A DNA stretch of 64,000 nucleotides from Tritrichomonas foetus (GCA_001839685.1 MLAK01000754.1:1-64000); one strand, 5' to 3'; positions 28,459 through 39,300 are shown, counted from the stretch's first letter. Numbers and translations: made by a program. The notes: generated by a model from the letters alone, not told the origin.

Positions 28459-29889
28459 ATGCTCACTCGCTCACCAACTTCGCGCCGGATTCGACTGACA
28501 ATATCATTATCGATCACATTTATACTTCTTCTCTGCCTAACTTTTAGCATACTCGAGCGCTATAAAAGTTATCACGAACACGGTGGAATTGTTTCGTCAG
28601 CAAATATGACAGATGTTCGAATGAAACCAACCAAAGCTTTTGAACGACCACTAACAGACGAAGAACTTCTCCCAGTGCCTCCTTATTGGGTAAATATCAC
28701 TGCAGCTGGATCAAAGTGGCTTAACTTCAAACAAGTAAGATTCATTGAAAAACTTGATTATTCGTCAGAAAAAGTCAAATTTAAGAGGTTTAATGGCGAA
28801 ACATCAAACCGAAAAAATCTTGATAATTCTAATAATTTACAGAACAACCAGAAACATTTCAACAACAAACAACCAAAAATAGGATTTCTAAACGGAAAAA
28901 CAGCTCTCAAATCCAAAAAAAAATCCGTTCATAATTTTGACTATTTTGACATCAGAAAATGTCCTTTATGCTTACATAAAAATGGTGATAATACTTTTGT
29001 GAGTAGCCCAAATGACCCTCAATCAAACAGCACACCCCGAGATTTGATCCTGACTATGATGACTTTAATGTCAATGAATGCTATCACATATATAAGGACT
29101 TTAAGGTCAACTGGATGTAAGGCGACTGTTGTTGTCCTAGTTGACGACATTTTTCATGAGAAATTAACAGAATATGAAGAAGATGTGATGAAAAATTGTG
29201 GAATGATCATGATTAATATTGGCAAACTGCTTCCGCCATATGATAAACACATATATGAAAGTAGACATGTTTTATTCTATGCATTCCTACGAAAGTATCG
29301 GTACAGTTTTGACAGAGTTATGATGATTGACATGGCTGACACTGTGTTTCAATTAGATCCATTTACAACTGACTTTGATTCTACCACAATGGTTTTTACA
29401 ACCGAAGGCTATTTCAACAATAATGATCCACACAATAACACAAAATGGATTAAAATTGCTGATCCTATGTATAACGTGCATCCTTCTTTTTATGATGATA
29501 AAATTGTCATCAATGGTGGATGTTTCTATGGCTCAATGGATGGAATCTTATATTTCTATAGTATTTATCTCAAATTGCCATGTTATAATAATTTCGAGAT
29601 CGAGACAATAGACCAAGGTTATATGAATTATTTATATCATAATGGATTTTTTTCACATAATGGACTAAATATTTCTCTTACTTTTCCAGGTGATTATATT
29701 GTCTCGGCACGCGGCCACAGATTTGATCCGTCTCCAAACCAAGACGGTCGATTTTTCATGCAAGATACAATCAACCCGCCAGGCCTAATTCACCAATACA
29801 ATCGAGACAGAAATGTACTTGAAGGTGTTAAAAAGATATGTCCAGCACTTCCAGGCGACCAGCACCCTTTTCCATTCTTTAAAGCCTGA
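28459..29889 (+). CDS. type II membrane protein, putative glycosyltransferase
   Basis: The 476-residue protein has a short basic N-terminus and one signal anchor near residues 12-33 (L-T-I-S-L-S-I-T-F-I-L-L-L-C-L). An Asn/Lys-rich stem and a luminal domain (about 180-476) follow. Features of GT-A nucleotide-sugar transferases are visible. A Rossmann-like start D-L-I-L-T-M-M-T is followed by T-V-V-V-L-V-D-D. Then Y-S-F-D-R-V-M-M-I-D-M-A-D-T-V-F-Q contains a D-x-A-D metal-site-like motif, and N-G-G-C-F-Y-G comes later. Golgi glycan synthesis is the likely setting. The family is not identified, so donor and acceptor are unknown. Confidence 0.65.
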   Translation: MLTRSPTSRRIRLTISLSITFILLLCLTFSILERYKSYHEHGGIVSSANMTDVRMKPTKAFERPLTDEELLPVPPYWVNITAAGSKWLNFKQVRFIEKLDYSSEKVKFKRFNGETSNRKNLDNSNNLQNNQKHFNNKQPKIGFLNGKTALKSKKKSVHNFDYFDIRKCPLCLHKNGDNTFVSSPNDPQSNSTPRDLILTMMTLMSMNAITYIRTLRSTGCKATVVVLVDDIFHEKLTEYEEDVMKNCGMIMINIGKLLPPYDKHIYESRHVLFYAFLRKYRYSFDRVMMIDMADTVFQLDPFTTDFDSTTMVFTTEGYFNNNDPHNNTKWIKIADPMYNVHPSFYDDKIVINGGCFYGSMDGILYFYSIYLKLPCYNNFEIETIDQGYMNYLYHNGFFSHNGLNISLTFPGDYIVSARGHRFDPSPNQDGRFFMQDTINPPGLIHQYNRDRNVLEGVKKICPALPGDQHPFPFFKA

Positions 29890-30267
29890 ATTGTTATTTG
29901 CTGCTTTTTTGTTTTGATGTGATGTATGAAACATCATCAAAAGAAAACAAAATGAAAACCCGATAGAATGAATATTTAATGATTTGTATGTTATATTTTA
30001 TGATAGATATAGAAATAGTTCTTGTAAATTCTTTCTTCTATATAATCCCTTTATCTTGTTTTTTTATCCATACATATTTATTCCCTTAATCATGCATATT
30101 TCTCCTCGTTTATATATTGATTGAGAAATTGATATGAGTAATATTTTTTCATAGTTAACAAGAACAATGATAGAGAGGATTATTTCTCAAATAGAGAAAA
30201 TTGTGCTCATTTTACGTGAGTGAATAGAACAAAAAAATAAGAATGAGATAAATCGAAAAGTATTTAC
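29890..30267. other. convergent intergenic spacer
   Basis: AT-rich spacer between convergent genes; no coding segment or repeat seen. Confidence 0.45.
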
Positions 30268-31326
30268 TTAAAAGACGAGACAAAGTGGTCCAACCACATC
30301 AATCTTCAAATCAATTGGAACCATATTGCAGTTAGCTTCGTCGTAAGTAAAGAATGTGATAGAATTTCCAAGCTGGTTCATTGAGGTGAAATGTTTTCCA
30401 TCAGGCAAAAATGAAATATCACGCGGGAAGGAGCCGTTAGTTGGAACAATGTTTTTCACAGTCATTCCGCCTTTTCCGTCGAGAGAGAAGCACGCAATAG
30501 AATCATATCCACGATTCGACACAAAAAGTGCGTCTTCTTTTGGTGAAAACTTGATCGCTGCTGCATATGATTCAGTTTTGCAATTTTCAGGTAAGGTTGA
30601 AACGGTTTGCATTCGTTGGTATTTTCCATCTTCATGTTTAAATGAGGTCACACTATTTCCAAGCTCATTTACCACATACGCATACTGCATATTTTTGTCG
30701 AAGATGATATGTCTTGGCCCAAGTCCATCTTCAAGTTTCAGTGTCGTATTTTCATAGGAATTTGAATCAGAAGTGGATTCAATAAGTCCTTTTCCACCAG
30801 CGATGCGGTAAAGTTTAACAGAATCAATTCCTAAATCAACAGCACAAACATTTTTTCCATCAGATGTGACATAGGAGCAGTGAATATGCGAGCATTCCTG
30901 CCTTTCAGCATTTGGTCCTTTTCCGGCGTGCTTGATGATTTTTGTGACAGATTGTAATGTGCCATCAGAATTGAGTGGGATTTCTGATAAGCAGGCATTC
31001 CCATCTTCGCCGTAGTTTGCGCAGTAAATAAATTTGGAATCAGGGGTGCACCCCAAGTAGCAGGGACAATTTGCACCACTATCGACTGAATTCAAAAGTG
31101 TAAGTGACTTATCGGCATTAACTTTATAAGAGTGAACTTTTCCGATGCCTTCACCTTGCGTTGAGGCGTAGAGAATGCTGTGGTCGTGTGAAAATGCAAG
31201 CCAGATGCATTGCGGGAGCGAGTAGAAGTATTTTTGAGTAATCGATTTATTTTCGTCAAAGTCGTAAACGTAAATTCCACCCTTTTCATCGGTTGAAAGT
31301 GCGGCAATATAGAAAGTCTGCGTCAT
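30268..31326 (-). CDS. lactonase-family seven-bladed beta-propeller (6-phosphogluconolactonase-like)
   Basis: The 352-residue protein has the repeated propeller blades of the PF10282 lactonase family (bacterial YbhE/Pgl type and fungal cyclases). Recognisable elements are G-G-I-Y-V-Y near the N-terminus, H-A-G-K-G-P-N-A-E-R-Q-E-C-S-H-I-H (typical H-x-H site with the preceding G-P-N), D-L-G-I-D-S-V-K, G-L-G-P-R-H-I-I-F and F-V-S-N-R-G-Y-D-S-I. Members open sugar lactones such as 6-phosphogluconolactone. The family is mainly bacterial and fungal, so acquisition by lateral transfer is possible. Codon use here looks slightly less AT-rich than neighbours by eye. No signal peptide, so cytosolic. 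Confidence 0.85.
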   Translation of the reverse strand: MTQTFYIAALSTDEKGGIYVYDFDENKSITQKYFYSLPQCIWLAFSHDHSILYASTQGEGIGKVHSYKVNADKSLTLLNSVDSGANCPCYLGCTPDSKFIYCANYGEDGNACLSEIPLNSDGTLQSVTKIIKHAGKGPNAERQECSHIHCSYVTSDGKNVCAVDLGIDSVKLYRIAGGKGLIESTSDSNSYENTTLKLEDGLGPRHIIFDKNMQYAYVVNELGNSVTSFKHEDGKYQRMQTVSTLPENCKTESYAAAIKFSPKEDALFVSNRGYDSIACFSLDGKGGMTVKNIVPTNGSFPRDISFLPDGKHFTSMNQLGNSITFFTYDEANCNMVPIDLKIDVVGPLCLVF

Positions 31327-31584
31327 GAAATGAGAATTAGTTAGTTTTCATATAAGATGTCATTTTTGCATAGAAAAAGTGATCAATCGATTTATCTGAT
31401 ATTTCAAAAAGTGAAGATAAATTACATCCACCGTTTTTCACCTGATCAAAAACTATTTTTCCTTCAACATCGTGAATAAAGGTGAATAATCATGATGATG
31501 AACATATATTAATCAGCTCAAATATCTAAATTAGTAATTTAAAATTATAATAAAATTCTAGCAAAATAAAAACAATTTATTAAA
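31327..31584. other. short spacer with two AAAAAGT motifs
   Basis: Contains the promoter of the lactonase gene and the 3' end of the long gene to the right. Motif copies lie at 31373-31384 and 31402-31417. No BEACH-coding sequence is present here, which matters for the neighbouring gene. Confidence 0.5.
31373..31417 (+). promoter_or_regulatory. two AAAAAGT-type motifs
   Basis: GAAAAAGTGATC (31373-31384) and TTTCAAAAAGTGAAGA (31402-31417) lie 47-90 bases upstream of the lactonase start at 31326. Role inferred. Confidence 0.35.
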
Positions 31585-34500
31585 TCACTTGGATTCAAAT
31601 AACACTTTCCAGTAATTTTCATACTCTTCACTATACATAAGCTCTTTCGAATGAAATTCAATCACTTTACTTTCAATGAAATATGCCGAGCTGTTTCCAT
31701 TCTTTCTAATTGAAAATGCATCTTGAATTTGGTAGTCAATTTTTCGGTTGGCTTCTGAGAAATCCATTGCTAATTTTTGTCCATATTTTTCTTTTGCAAT
31801 TGACCTTCGATTTTCCATTTCTTCATATGCTTGAAAAACTGCACTATCATTATAGTCTTGATCTATCCAGCTTATCATGTTATTTAGTTGCTTTTTGGTA
31901 TATTTTGATAATAAGTGAATTGAGTTAATGTTGGCCTTAAGTTGCCTTGGCGTTAAATTTAGCTTTTGTAAATGCTTTTCAACTTGTATTCTATTTTTCT
32001 TGAATAAAAATGCAGAAATCATTAGATCATAAGGAATAAAATATGGTGGAAGGTTAATTTCTGAAATCATTAATGATTTCAAAGCAATATCTCGATCAAT
32101 CCAATTTCCATTTTTATCAAACTTGAGTCCAAGTGCACGAGAATGAGTTTGCGAAGCGTATTTGAAGATCTGAATGTAGAACTGACGCGTTGGAAACATT
32201 ATTTTTTCACTATTATCACTACTTGAATCACTTTTATCATCAATCATAAGCATCAGCTTATGGAATGACCCACTTCTTGAAACAGGCTCATTTGCAAGTT
32301 TTGAATTTGGTTTAAGCATCATAGAAAGACTTTTCATATCACCAAATACTGGCTTCAAGTGTGAATTGGTTATTTTTGTTGTTGGAGCTTTTGGTTTCGC
32401 CAAACTCTTGGCATTTACATTACTTTGCGACTTCTTTAATGCAACCTTGTTTTCATGATGGAAAATAGACAATTCAAACTCTTTAGTTAGCATTGCAGAT
32501 TGAGATTGTCTTCTAAATAATAAGAAATGTGATGCTAATTGATAGAAAATATCAATATGAGCACTTTTTAGTTCATTTTCACTATCTGTACTTGTGGAAT
32601 TTTCATCATTACTTTCTTCATGATTACTTCCTTTTGAATTGTCATTAGGTGTATTATTACCATGAGTTTGAGCTTGAGCTTGATCTAAAATATTTAATGC
32701 AATTAAATTTAAGTGTTCTCTTAAAAGTGAGCCTGTATTATCTTCTAAAACAAGACTAACTATTTCAATTATAAAAGCGGTTTCTGTATCATCTTTTCCT
32801 GTACACAACATTAAATATCTTAATAAATTATGTTGAACGTCGCGTGATGCTTTAATTGCAACAACAATTGCCCAAAATTTAGCGCGTAATGAAACTGGAT
32901 TTTGTACTGTTGGTTTTAATATCTTAAAAAGCTCATCTGCAGCAGAATCTCCACTATTAGTGACAAGAAAGAAGCAAAGTGGCATCAATTCTTCCATTCC
33001 TTGGTTAATTAGTTGAGCAATTCCATTAATTACACTAGATTGAGCATAGAATGAACGTACTTCTCTCATAATCATTTCTATATGTGCATCAAGAGTCATA
33101 ACATCTTTAAGAAGCTTTGTTCTATGCATTAAAACAATTAAACGAAGAAGAGATATCATTACATCGGTTTCTGCAGTTTGCAAATAAAGATTAGTCAAAG
33201 TTAGATATCTAAGTGAATCCTCATCTAATTTATATATAGCACCATTAGTATTTTCAATTAATTCTGTTAAAATACCAAGAATTTCATATGTAATAATGCT
33301 TTGATATTCTATTGGAGCTGATAGTGGAAGAGAAATTAAGCATCTGAGATCTGTTTGATCAATATTTGTTGAAGCAATCTTTTTCACCATTTCATTTAAG
33401 TATTGTCTAATTCTAGTAACCAATGGATCATCAGAAATGAACTGTTCAAATATTAATACAAGAAGTGGCGTTATCGATTTAATCAATTTGGGATATCCAG
33501 CAGTTAAAACTCTTGACCAATGTTTTGCAAGTCGTAGTTGGAATTTCATTGGAGAATTAATCATATTTTTGAAGTCTAGTAAAAACAACGAAATCACACT
33601 TTCTTGAAGGGGTTTGATGAATGATGGTAAGTTTGAATAAATTCGCATATATGTGTTGTATGATGGTTCATATGCATTGCTGCTATTTAATAAGTATGAA
33701 AGTATTTCCATACCATGTTGCTTATCAAATTTATATTGTTGTTCTTCATCAACTTGAAGTGCAGCACTTAAAAGATCGAAAAGCAATTCAGGGAATTCTT
33801 TCACAAATTCTTTATTCGTTGTTTGGTAATCCATTAAAGTAAACAAAGGTAAAAACAAACGAGCGATATCATTCTTTCTCAAAACATTACAGAAATTCTC
33901 AGCACATTCAATAAGTTCACCTTTGTATTCTGCATTGATGTTAAACTTTGATTCTGTTTTGAATGAAAGGTGACCATTTTTAGAAATCATTGAAAGATAT
34001 AAAAATGGATTCAAAGATTTCAATGGAACATGTCTTGGTCCTTTTTCTATGAACATTGTAATATTTGTTACTTTATTAACATCATATAATGTAAGTGAAG
34101 ATAAAAAGGCTGCAGGTGTTTCTTCATGCATTTCAGGTGGAATCGAAGTACCTGCAACTACCGAAATATTATCGTGGTACATGTCCCAGCTGAATTCAAT
34201 TCTACGTGCGCTTTGTGCACCTATATATGCAGTAATACGTGATTTGCCACCAGGTGTAGCCGAAAGTTGGACAAAAACAGAAATTGGTGACCAGACTCCA
34301 GGCGGAATTGGAATATCAATTTTAGCAGTTGACTCATATTCGGTATTGAAGTTTGAAATCAAAAAGTTCCCTGAACTAATAAAACCAATAAATCCACATT
34401 GATGTGAATCTATAATCTCAAAAATATGAACATGATCTTGAGAACTTGGTTGATCAAGATAAATCCATGATACAATTAAAAAGGATTTCGGAATATTTGA

Positions 34501-37269
34501 TTCAGTTAGCCCACTAACTGATACATACGAGGAAACGTTATGAATAACACCAAGAGGAAGCCAAGCATCAGGTTGCGTTGATGATTTTCGAATAATGTGA
34601 GTCAATTTTTGTGTAAGTTGAAGCTCAAATGGTGACAGCCACTTTTTCCGAATTGGACTTAATAAGTTCAAGAAGCGAAGTGGTGTATTTTTTGAACTTG
34701 TTGTTGTACAAATATGTTCAAGAATGTCTAAAAAGCAATTAATAATTGCTTCATTTTGAATATCATTCTTCAATAAATTAATTTGATCTAAAAGCAAACA
34801 GTCAAATCCAGCAACCGTTGATGAATTTGCATTGTAAAATGAGTATTCTAGCAATTGTTTAATGAATGTAAAAACTTGCTCAAATTGGCTTGAATGAATG
34901 TAGCACATTAACAATAAATTTAAAACACCCGGTTGCCGAATTAAGAATGTTGGATTCGTTGAAGATAATTTCTCACCAGCAAGCAACTGTGTCAATTTAG
35001 GGAAAAATTCAGAGTTTGGTGATTCTCCTTCGACTCTTAAAATAGAAACAGAAAGGAGATCAAGTTGAGCTTGATTTAGTGGCTTATTTATTGTTGATAA
35101 AAATGATATTGAACTAGCTAGATAACGTGAGCAACATGGTGAATTTGTTAAAAAAGGTAAAGAGCTACAAATAGCATCAGACAGATTTAAAAAGAAATTC
35201 AATTTTTGCCTTCGACGATGCAGTTGAAATTCGCAAATAATTTCTAAAAGATCACATGCTAAATCAGTTGCATCTTCATTTGGTACCTGACTGACCATTA
35301 AAGAAACTATTTCTTCTATTTTTTCTATTGTTCCATAGAAAAAGTGTGTTTTTGTATTGATGATATAATTCTTAATAAATATTAAAATAATTGGTCTGAC
35401 TGGCTTCTCAAACAAGAAAGAAAAGAAAGTTGATAGAAAGAGTATATTAGAAAGCCATAAGCGAATGTCATACGAATTATTTTCAAATATTCTAATTAAA
35501 AAGAGGAAAATACTTGCTCTTGTATTTTCAATAATTGGAATTAAAGATTCATCACATTGAATATTTAATGATTGGAAATAGATCATTAATGAAGAAATAA
35601 TCTGGATTAATTTAGGATTCGTTAAAGATTCAGAAGACACAGAATTCAATATACATAAAATTCTTTGAATAGTTTCATCAATAAGTGTTAGTTTTGTTGT
35701 AAATGATTGAAGAACATCTGCAAGAAATGAAAATTTATCGAAGGTTAAACAATTGAAAATTAATGATCTTAGCTGATCAAATAATAAGAAATTTTGATTT
35801 AAGTTATATACATTAATTCTTTCATCAAAAATAATTGTATCAAAGATAGTATTCCAAAATAAAGTTAATAAAGTTGGATTTCTTATTCCTTGAAAAACTT
35901 TGATCATCACAGCAGTATAATCAAAAAAGTATGGGCTTTCATTTTGCATGTTCTGTGCAAAACTTGAAATTAGTGCAATTTGTGATGGTTCTCTATTTTG
36001 TAAAGATTTGATGATATGATCAAGAACATAATTAACATCTTTTCGAATCAATGTTGAAATATCAGGTTTATCGCTAAAATGCATAACTTTTCGAACATCC
36101 ACACCATTTTGAAAAGTGTTTGCAGCAACAAATTTATAACCAGTTTCCATTTTTGCATGAGAAAATGCAACTGGAAACTTAGCAGGCGGTGGTAATTCAT
36201 TCACAGATTGATAAATATTTTCAATTTTTTGACCATTTTCGTCAGTTGGATAAACAAAAGGAGGTTTTGATTCTATTAATTCCGAAAGTGGTTTTAATAA
36301 TAAATATGAAATTGATGAATGCATATTATCTGTAATTAATGATGAATAATTCGAGAAAAACTTTAAAATCACATGGTCAAATCGTGGTAAATAAGGAACT
36401 AATAAATTTATTAAACTTGTGGCAGTTTCTCGATAAATTTCAAATCCACAATTTTCATATATTTGATTTAAAAATCGAACATATTCAATCATTTCACTTG
36501 TTATTATTTCATTTTTTGAATCACCTTTCGAATCATCTTTCGTACTCTTTTTGGAATCAGAATTCTGGTTTTCACTTTTTGTATTTCTTATAATCATGTG
36601 CAAAAATTCTGGAACAAGGTGTTGGATTTTATAGGCACTTTCAGGATGACGAATAAAATAAGTATGGAAATAAGTAAAAACTCTTGAAAATAAGTCGAAT
36701 CGGTTTGTTGAAAAATAAAATTGAAAACAAGATTCGATTGCAAAAACCATTGAAATCGAATTTGTCTTTGAGAATGATGAAGAAAGTGAAGACAAAGAAG
36801 AAATCGTGTTTGATGTTGGAATTGATGATACTGAAGATCCAGTTGAAGATAGAGAAGGTGTGGAAGCCGATTTGGGAAACAGATTTGGTGGGTAATTAGA
36901 ATCTTCTAATATGAAAAGTGATCTCAAAACGGTTTCAAAGTAATCGATTGTTGGATTTAAATTCCATGATATGTATAATAAAATTATTAGTTTACAATGA
37001 GTGTACTTTAAATCATTAATATCTATCATATCACTAATTTTTTGAAGGAGTTCGCCGTCGAAATTAACGTTAAAGTCCATCGACATCAGAGATGACAAGT
37101 ATGAGGAATCTGCTTGGAAAATATTCATTGCGTTTTTAATTTGGGTAGAATTTGGAATTTGTGGCCATTTAAACCCAAATTTCTCTGAAATTCGGTCCAT
37201 TTCATCTTCGTCAGATTTTTCATCAGACTGAACAAGAAAAGAAAGCAAACTGAAGATTGGGTCATCCAT
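31585..37269 (-). CDS. giant BEACH-family-like scaffold lacking the BEACH domain
   Basis: The 1,894-residue protein is alpha-solenoid (armadillo-like) over most of its length. It has a beta-sandwich near residues 915-1065 (S-F-L-I-V-S-W-I-Y-L-D ... F-I-G-F-I ... P-P-G-V-W-S-P-I) that matches the ConA-like lectin insert of BEACH proteins (LYST, LRBA, neurobeachin). Those continue with a PH-BEACH-WD40 cassette; this one stops at E-Y-E-N-Y-W-K-V-L-F-E-S-K, just where the PH domain would begin. No such cassette follows in the 258 bases before the next gene. It is either a truncated paralog or a BEACH-less scaffold. A Ser-rich linker lies near residues 125-155 and an acidic Ser/Asn linker near 1530. 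Membrane-trafficking role inferred. Confidence 0.65.
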   Translation of the reverse strand: MDDPIFSLLSFLVQSDEKSDEDEMDRISEKFGFKWPQIPNSTQIKNAMNIFQADSSYLSSLMSMDFNVNFDGELLQKISDMIDINDLKYTHCKLIILLYISWNLNPTIDYFETVLRSLFILEDSNYPPNLFPKSASTPSLSSTGSSVSSIPTSNTISSLSSLSSSFSKTNSISMVFAIESCFQFYFSTNRFDLFSRVFTYFHTYFIRHPESAYKIQHLVPEFLHMIIRNTKSENQNSDSKKSTKDDSKGDSKNEIITSEMIEYVRFLNQIYENCGFEIYRETATSLINLLVPYLPRFDHVILKFFSNYSSLITDNMHSSISYLLLKPLSELIESKPPFVYPTDENGQKIENIYQSVNELPPPAKFPVAFSHAKMETGYKFVAANTFQNGVDVRKVMHFSDKPDISTLIRKDVNYVLDHIIKSLQNREPSQIALISSFAQNMQNESPYFFDYTAVMIKVFQGIRNPTLLTLFWNTIFDTIIFDERINVYNLNQNFLLFDQLRSLIFNCLTFDKFSFLADVLQSFTTKLTLIDETIQRILCILNSVSSESLTNPKLIQIISSLMIYFQSLNIQCDESLIPIIENTRASIFLFLIRIFENNSYDIRLWLSNILFLSTFFSFLFEKPVRPIILIFIKNYIINTKTHFFYGTIEKIEEIVSLMVSQVPNEDATDLACDLLEIICEFQLHRRRQKLNFFLNLSDAICSSLPFLTNSPCCSRYLASSISFLSTINKPLNQAQLDLLSVSILRVEGESPNSEFFPKLTQLLAGEKLSSTNPTFLIRQPGVLNLLLMCYIHSSQFEQVFTFIKQLLEYSFYNANSSTVAGFDCLLLDQINLLKNDIQNEAIINCFLDILEHICTTTSSKNTPLRFLNLLSPIRKKWLSPFELQLTQKLTHIIRKSSTQPDAWLPLGVIHNVSSYVSVSGLTESNIPKSFLIVSWIYLDQPSSQDHVHIFEIIDSHQCGFIGFISSGNFLISNFNTEYESTAKIDIPIPPGVWSPISVFVQLSATPGGKSRITAYIGAQSARRIEFSWDMYHDNISVVAGTSIPPEMHEETPAAFLSSLTLYDVNKVTNITMFIEKGPRHVPLKSLNPFLYLSMISKNGHLSFKTESKFNINAEYKGELIECAENFCNVLRKNDIARLFLPLFTLMDYQTTNKEFVKEFPELLFDLLSAALQVDEEQQYKFDKQHGMEILSYLLNSSNAYEPSYNTYMRIYSNLPSFIKPLQESVISLFLLDFKNMINSPMKFQLRLAKHWSRVLTAGYPKLIKSITPLLVLIFEQFISDDPLVTRIRQYLNEMVKKIASTNIDQTDLRCLISLPLSAPIEYQSIITYEILGILTELIENTNGAIYKLDEDSLRYLTLTNLYLQTAETDVMISLLRLIVLMHRTKLLKDVMTLDAHIEMIMREVRSFYAQSSVINGIAQLINQGMEELMPLCFFLVTNSGDSAADELFKILKPTVQNPVSLRAKFWAIVVAIKASRDVQHNLLRYLMLCTGKDDTETAFIIEIVSLVLEDNTGSLLREHLNLIALNILDQAQAQTHGNNTPNDNSKGSNHEESNDENSTSTDSENELKSAHIDIFYQLASHFLLFRRQSQSAMLTKEFELSIFHHENKVALKKSQSNVNAKSLAKPKAPTTKITNSHLKPVFGDMKSLSMMLKPNSKLANEPVSRSGSFHKLMLMIDDKSDSSSDNSEKIMFPTRQFYIQIFKYASQTHSRALGLKFDKNGNWIDRDIALKSLMISEINLPPYFIPYDLMISAFLFKKNRIQVEKHLQKLNLTPRQLKANINSIHLLSKYTKKQLNNMISWIDQDYNDSAVFQAYEEMENRRSIAKEKYGQKLAMDFSEANRKIDYQIQDAFSIRKNGNSSAYFIESKVIEFHSKELMYSEEYENYWKVLFESK

Positions 37270-37857
37270 TCAGAAGCTTCTTTCCTGAACAACTTTTTTG
37301 AAAATGATTGAATCATTCAATATTAAATATTATAATTTGTCTCAAACATATCCACATCATCTCTCAATTTTTTAACAAATGTGTGTCCATTTCTAATGAA
37401 AAATGGACTCAATTATCTCAAAAAAAATTTTCGTTAATAAAGGAAACTTTTTGATTAGAAGAGTTTAACTCTTTGAATCAGCATTGAATTTCCTTTTTAT
37501 ATTTCAGAAAATGTTGTTCCTTTATTGAATCATTTATAAATTTATCAGAATTTTTTGTGAATGTAATGAAAATTCGCCAAGACCATTTTTTGTGAATTTA
37601 CGTGGCCATTAGAAAATGATTATATTGAAAAAGTTAAAGTCATGGAAACTTTTTTACTGTTTACCAGGTCGTCTGGTCATATCTATTTTTAAGAATCATT
37701 GAATTCGCTTCAAATATTTCAATTAATAAAAAATAATACTCGGCAAAATCTTTTATGATTATTTTCTTTTTTGTTTGAATGATCAAAATTATAGTCCAAA
37801 ATTAGTGAATTAAAATATAAAACAAATTTAATAATACAATAGTAAAAAAAAATTTTC
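37270..37857. other. intergenic spacer
   Basis: AT-rich; no gene recognised. Reverse-orientation AAAAAGT motifs at 37293-37299 and 37446-37452 lie upstream of the BEACH-like gene. Confidence 0.45.
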
Positions 37858-39300
37858 TTATTTGAACAATCTTGAAGATGGAAAGTGTGCAACAGGTTCA
37901 TTTTGCCAATGGCCAATATTACTTTCAAAATTATCCATTCTTTTTTCAAGTAATAAATGCTCATACTCGATGTCTTGAATGCGTTTCCGATTATTCTTTA
38001 GATCTTCCAGTTGTTGGCGCATCATTTCCAATGAGCGTTTTGTCTCATCTTGGCTCTGTGTCTTTCGATAGGCATCATTAGATTTGAATTGGGATGGTAT
38101 CGGCTTTTCAATTAATAATCTTTCTCTTTTGAGATCCCTTGCCGCATTTTCTATCGAATTTACTCTTCCTTTTAATTCATTAGCGATATTTTGTACTTTT
38201 TTAAGTTGTTTTTTCAAATCTTTTTTCTTATTTTTCAATTTGTTGATTTCTCTCACAGATTGGTCAACTTTACAAGAAAATTGATCTGTATTAATCACAC
38301 ATGACATATGTAAATTCTTCGTTTGATCAATTGATTTCTTCTCCTTTTGAATTAATGTTTCGATTTTAGAAATCGATTTTTTCAATTCTTGAATTTTTAG
38401 CTGTTGTTTTTTCAAATCTTTTTCTTTGTGTCTAACATCAGATGATTTTGCTTTATAAATCTCTTTTTCACGTTCTAATTGTGTTTCTTTCTGTCCAAGT
38501 GATGCTTTAGCAAGTTCAAAGTCATGATATTGTTTTTGCTTATTTTGAATTTGATAATCAATTTCAGTTTTCATTTTTTGGTATTCTTCTGATTTTTTAG
38601 TTTCATCATAAATTGCCATTTCCAAGTCTAAGTTCTGCCCTTGAAGTTCTTGGATTGTTTCTTCGGTTTTCATAAGATATTCTTTCATTTGCTTTTGTCT
38701 TTCTAACAATTGACCAATTCTGGAATTTTCGGTTTTTAATTCATTTTGCATTTTGTTCAGATGATCTTTTGATAAAGCTGTGCTGATATTATCATTTTTC
38801 ATTATGCCAATTTCATTTGAAAGAAGCATACATGAAGTTTCAAGTGTTTTGATATGTTCTTCAATATCATTTTTGTGATTATTTGTTTGTTCAAAAAATG
38901 CTCTCATTTCATTCTGCTTTTGGGCAGCTTGAAGAAGTTCTTGTTCTGTATTTCTTAAAACTGCATAATTATCATCTTCATGTGATGTATATTGATTCAT
39001 TTCATGTTGTAGTAATTGAAAGCGATTTTGTAAGGCAACGTTCTCTTCTTGTAATCCTTCAATTTTTTTTTCTTCAAGAGGAATTGATTGATCAAGCTTG
39101 TTAATAATTTCCACATCCTTAGTAAGACTTGCTTTTAATTCGGAAATCTGAGTACTTTGACTTTGAGCTAAATGCGTTTTTTGATTTAATAGCGTCGTTA
39201 AATAAGCGGTATTATCTACTGTCGTCTGAATAAAACTTGGCGATGGAGCAAAACTTTGATTGAGAATTGAACTGCTATTTAGAATACTCGAGTTTTCCAT
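37858..39300 (-). CDS. long coiled-coil protein, unknown
   Basis: The 480-residue protein starts with a short Ser/Asn-rich head and then is almost wholly heptad-patterned coiled coil from about residue 40 to 460, rich in Lys, Glu and Gln. The ATG at 39300 is preferred to the in-frame GTG at 39327. It is divergent from the membrane-protein gene at 39442 with only about 140 bases between starts, so the two may share a promoter. Proteins of this look are often cytoskeletal, flagellar or spindle components; no specific family is recognised. Confidence 0.65.
   Translation of the reverse strand: MENSSILNSSSILNQSFAPSPSFIQTTVDNTAYLTTLLNQKTHLAQSQSTQISELKASLTKDVEIINKLDQSIPLEEKKIEGLQEENVALQNRFQLLQHEMNQYTSHEDDNYAVLRNTEQELLQAAQKQNEMRAFFEQTNNHKNDIEEHIKTLETSCMLLSNEIGIMKNDNISTALSKDHLNKMQNELKTENSRIGQLLERQKQMKEYLMKTEETIQELQGQNLDLEMAIYDETKKSEEYQKMKTEIDYQIQNKQKQYHDFELAKASLGQKETQLEREKEIYKAKSSDVRHKEKDLKKQQLKIQELKKSISKIETLIQKEKKSIDQTKNLHMSCVINTDQFSCKVDQSVREINKLKNKKKDLKKQLKKVQNIANELKGRVNSIENAARDLKRERLLIEKPIPSQFKSNDAYRKTQSQDETKRSLEMMRQQLEDLKNNRKRIQDIEYEHLLLEKRMDNFESNIGHWQNEPVAHFPSSRLFK

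Noticed and set aside
37719..37964. 81-codon ORF overlapping the end of the coiled-coil gene
   Set aside because: Mostly non-coding AT-rich sequence on the same strand in a different frame; no family character.
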